Source of the DNA: Bacteroides sp.
Lineage (GTDB): Bacteria > Bacteroidota > Bacteroidia > Bacteroidales > P3
Direction: 5' to 3'
Assembly: GCA_023662825.1 (NCBI GenBank)
Contig: JAMPIH010000002.1
Location: 124,001 to 188,000, forward strand
DNA length: 64,000 nt
The notes under the pieces were generated by a model. It was not told where the DNA came from. It ran no database searches and worked only from the letters and a program-made list of their open reading frames with translations. The position numbers were made by a program, and so were the translations under genes. Each line of letters begins with the position of its first letter. Positions within the stretch are counted from its first letter, which is position 1. Shown here in pieces: positions 61,405 through 64,000 of the stretch.

Positions 61405-64000
61405 TTAGTTTAAGGAAAACTCTATTTGCAGTTGGGAGAACACGCTCTTGATGGCGTCCATCAGGTTGTCGGGCTGCGAACCCGAACCCGTGGCGAAGCC
61501 TGGCTGCCCGCCGCCGCTGCCGCCCATCTGTCTGCAGGCTTCCCTGATGATGTTGCCCGCATGGAAGCCTTTCTTGGCAAGTTCTTCGCCTACAAGCAAC
61601 TGCATAAAAGGTTTTCCGTCCCAGATGCCGGCTATGAGCACCACGCCTCCGGGCAGATCTTTCTTGAACGACATGGCCAGCGATTTGGCCATATCGGGTT
61701 TGACTCCCTTTATCGAGAATACCACGGGCACGCCGTTCACTACCTTCTTGGCTTCCAGCAACTGGTTATGGCTCTGAGCAATCCGTTCGTTGATAAGGCT
61801 TTCCATTTCCTTCTTAAGTTGGGAATTGCCCTCGATCAGCTTCTTGATATGGCCGAGCACGTCGTTGCCGGCCTTGAACAGCTCGCTTACCTCGGCCAGT
61901 TGGTCGGAAACCATATAGGCCAGATTCTCCGCCATGTCGGCGCTTACGGCGGTGATGCGCCTTACCCCGGCGGCAATCGCGCCCTCGCTCAGAATCTTGA
62001 AGAAGCCGATCTGTCCCGTGGCCGCCACATGGGTTCCCCCGCAGAATTCCACCGACTCACCGTAGCGGATCACACGTACCTTGTCGCCGTATTTCTCGCT
62101 GAACAAGGCCATGGCACCCATCTTGCGGGCTTCGTCGATCGGCATGTCGCGGTGTTCGTCCAAGGGAATGTTCTGCCGTATCAGGCCGTTCACGATGCGT
62201 TCCACCTGCCGGATTTCCTCGCGGCTCATCTTCTGGAAGTGCGAGAAGTCGAACCGCAATTCCTTTTCGTTTACCAGCGAGCCTTTCTGTTCCACATGCG
62301 TGCCCAGCACCTTGCGCAGGGCATAGTGCATGAGGTGGGTGGCGGTGTGGTTGCAGGCCGTCTGGATACGCAGGCCGTTGTTCACCACGGCCTTGAACGT
62401 GGCCTTGGGGTCGGAGGGAAGCTTTTCGACCCAGTGGATCGCGGTGTTGTTTTCCTTTACCGTATCGATCACGGAGATTTTCTCGCCGCTGTTCACATCC
62501 TCTATATAGCCCCGGTCGCCGGTCTGGCCGCCCGATTCGGCGTAGAAAGGCGTGGGCGAGAACATAAGCTGATACAGGTCCTTGCCCTTCTTGTTCACCT
62601 TGCGGTAGCGCAAGATAGAGGTTTCCGCCTCCAGGGTGTCGTAGCCCACGAACCTTACCTCGGTGCCTTCGTGCACCACCGTCCAGTCGTCGGACGAAAC
62701 GGCGGCGTCGGTACGCGAACGGTCTTTCTGCTTCTTCATTTCGGCCTCGAAGCCCTTCTGGTCAACCTTGAGCCCCTTTTCGCGCAGCATCAGCTCGGTA
62801 AGGTCGAGGGGAAAACCGTAGGTGTCGTAGAGAGTAAATGCGTTCACGCCGTCCAAGGTGTCCTTGCCCTCGGCCTTCAGCCGGTCGGTCAATTGATCCA
62901 GAAGGCGGTTGCCGGTCTCGAGGGTCTTGAGGAAAGTGTTTTCCTCTTCGGTAATCACCTTGGTTATCAAGTCTTTCTGCTTGGCTATTTCGGGATAGGA
63001 TTCGCCCATCTGCGCCACCAGCACGTCCACTAATTTGCAGATAAAGGGCTCGTGCAGGTTCAGGAAACTGCATCCGTAGCGTACGGCACGGCGCAGGATA
63101 CGGCGTATCACGTAGCCGGCCTTGTTGTTGGAGGGCAGCTGCCCGTCGGCGATGGCGAAACTTACCGCGCGGGCATGGTCGGCGATCACGCGCATGGCGA
63201 TGTCGCACTTGGGGTCTTGCCCGTAGGCGATGCCGCAATGCCGCGACAGGGCGGAAATCAGCGGCTGGAACACATCGGTGTCGTAGTTCGACCGCTTGCC
63301 CTGCACCACCATGCAGAGGCGTTCGAAGCCCATGCCTGTGTCGATGCACTTGGAGGGCAGTTCTTCCAGATGTCCGTCGGCCATGCGGTTGAACTGCATG
63401 AACACGAGGTTCCATATCTCGATAACCTGCGGGTTGTCCTTGTTCACCAGGTCGCGGCCGTTCACCTTGGCGCGTTCCTCGTCGCTGCGGATGTCGGCAT
63501 GGATTTCCGAGCAGGGGCCGCAGGGACCCGTATCGCCCATTTCCCAGAAATTGTCGTGCTTGTTGCCGAAGAGAATGCGGTCTTCGGGCACGTGTTCCTT
63601 CCAGAAGTCATAGGCTTCCATATCCTTGCCCGTACCGTCCTTTTCGTCTCCGCCGAACACGGTCACATAAAGGCGGTCCTTGTCGAGGCCGGCCACTTGA
63701 GTCAGGAACTCCCAGGCCCAGGCGATGCTCTCTTTCTTGAAGTAGTCGCCGAACGACCAGTTGCCCAGCATCTCGAACATGGTGTGGTGGTAGGTGTCGT
63801 GCCCCACTTCCTCCAAGTCGTTGTGCTTGCCCGACACGCGCAGGCACTTCTGGCTGTCGGCCACGCGCGGGTATTTGCGGGGCGTGTTGCCTAAAAAGAT
63901 ATCCTTGAACTGGTTCATCCCCGCGTTGGTGAACATCAGCGTAGGGTCGTTCTTCACCACCATGGGCGACGAAGGAACGATTTGGTGCCCTTTCGATTCA
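61405..64000 (-). CDS. alaS: Alanine-tRNA ligase (5' end outside the window)
   Basis: The frame is open to the right edge: 12 more codons (ending ESKGHQIVPSSP) precede the internal Met at 63963, so the N-terminus of about 10-20 residues is cut off. The class II motifs are present (MFEMLGNWSFGDYFKKES, AGYVIRRILRRAVR). The editing domain zinc ligands CNHTATHLM and CGGTHV are also seen, and the C-Ala end has GGGQPGFATGSG. It leads the operon alaS-M23-merR-lgt. Confidence 0.96.
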   Translation of the reverse strand, partial: ESKGHQIVPSSPMVVKNDPTLMFTNAGMNQFKDIFLGNTPRKYPRVADSQKCLRVSGKHNDLEEVGHDTYHHTMFEMLGNWSFGDYFKKESIAWAWEFLTQVAGLDKDRLYVTVFGGDEKDGTGKDMEAYDFWKEHVPEDRILFGNKHDNFWEMGDTGPCGPCSEIHADIRSDEERAKVNGRDLVNKDNPQVIEIWNLVFMQFNRMADGHLEELPSKCIDTGMGFERLCMVVQGKRSNYDTDVFQPLISALSRHCGIAYGQDPKCDIAMRVIADHARAVSFAIADGQLPSNNKAGYVIRRILRRAVRYGCSFLNLHEPFICKLVDVLVAQMGESYPEIAKQKDLITKVITEEENTFLKTLETGNRLLDQLTDRLKAEGKDTLDGVNAFTLYDTYGFPLDLTELMLREKGLKVDQKGFEAEMKKQKDRSRTDAAVSSDDWTVVHEGTEVRFVGYDTLEAETSILRYRKVNKKGKDLYQLMFSPTPFYAESGGQTGDRGYIEDVNSGEKISVIDTVKENNTAIHWVEKLPSDPKATFKAVVNNGLRIQTACNHTATHLMHYALRKVLGTHVEQKGSLVNEKELRFDFSHFQKMSREEIRQVERIVNGLIRQNIPLDEHRDMPIDEARKMGAMALFSEKYGDKVRVIRYGESVEFCGGTHVAATGQIGFFKILSEGAIAAGVRRITAVSADMAENLAYMVSDQLAEVSELFKAGNDVLGHIKKLIEGNSQLKKEMESLINERIAQSHNQLLEAKKVVNGVPVVFSIKGVKPDMAKSLAMSFKKDLPGGVVLIAGIWDGKPFMQLLVGEELAKKGFHAGNIIREACRQMGGSGGGQPGFATGSGSQPDNLMDAIKSVFSQLQIEFSLN

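Overview
The window looks like a chromosomal segment of an anaerobic member of the Bacteroidota, most likely order Bacteroidales. The evidence is a Bacteroidales-type Rnf complex, a TonB receptor with a carboxypeptidase-like N-terminal domain, an orphan LUD-domain gene between ftsH and cdsA, and many promoter -7 boxes of the Bacteroidota form TAnnTTTG. The core DNA is fairly GC-rich for the group. Genus cannot be decided from sequence alone. No rRNA, tRNA or CRISPR array was seen.

Left core (1-36.8 kb). A minus-strand operon runs purN-rnfBCDGEA-arcC-arcB and ends at a clear intrinsic terminator: a ferredoxin:NAD+ pump next to carbamate kinase and ornithine carbamoyltransferase. Divergent from it are ugd, a UDP-xylose synthase and rfbD (nucleotide sugars), then rsfS-ftsH-LUD-cdsA-psd (ribosome silencing, membrane protease, phospholipid synthesis), with uvrC convergent. 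An MbnP/MbnH-like pair (a lipoprotein and a di-heme peroxidase) is translationally chained to an ABC-F gene. Next come a META-domain protein, rubredoxin, formate-THF ligase, a GT2 fusion, coaD, purH, an MscS-type channel, asd, a lamin-tail surface protein, a U32 peptidase, xerC, hpf and mnmE. Two intergenic repeat families (22.1 and 30.5 kb) share a core motif.

Accessory region (37-52.2 kb). After an alcohol dehydrogenase the DNA turns AT-rich and contains decayed genes, then a DUF262-HEPN gene pair with a textbook promoter. A long minus-strand defence locus follows: m5C methyltransferase, GHKL (MORC/MutL-like) ATPase fused to a HEPN/Ymh-like tail, Vsr nickase, N4/N6 methyltransferase, HNH nuclease, a second m5C methyltransferase with an N-terminal DNA-binding domain, a C-protein-like regulator and a second, related HNH nuclease. 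A membrane-anchored unknown, a macro-domain protein and a small repeat protein come next. A two-gene unknown cassette is bracketed by two copies of the same palindrome, GTCGGTTAC-N5-GTAACCGAC.

Right core (52.2-64 kb). This holds an HD hydrolase, a small membrane protein, a DUF4143 ATPase preceded by three 33-bp direct repeats over its promoter, a secreted alpha/beta hydrolase, a TonB receptor with its partner lipid-side protein, then alaS-M23 peptidase-merR-lgt in one operon. alaS runs off the window edge.
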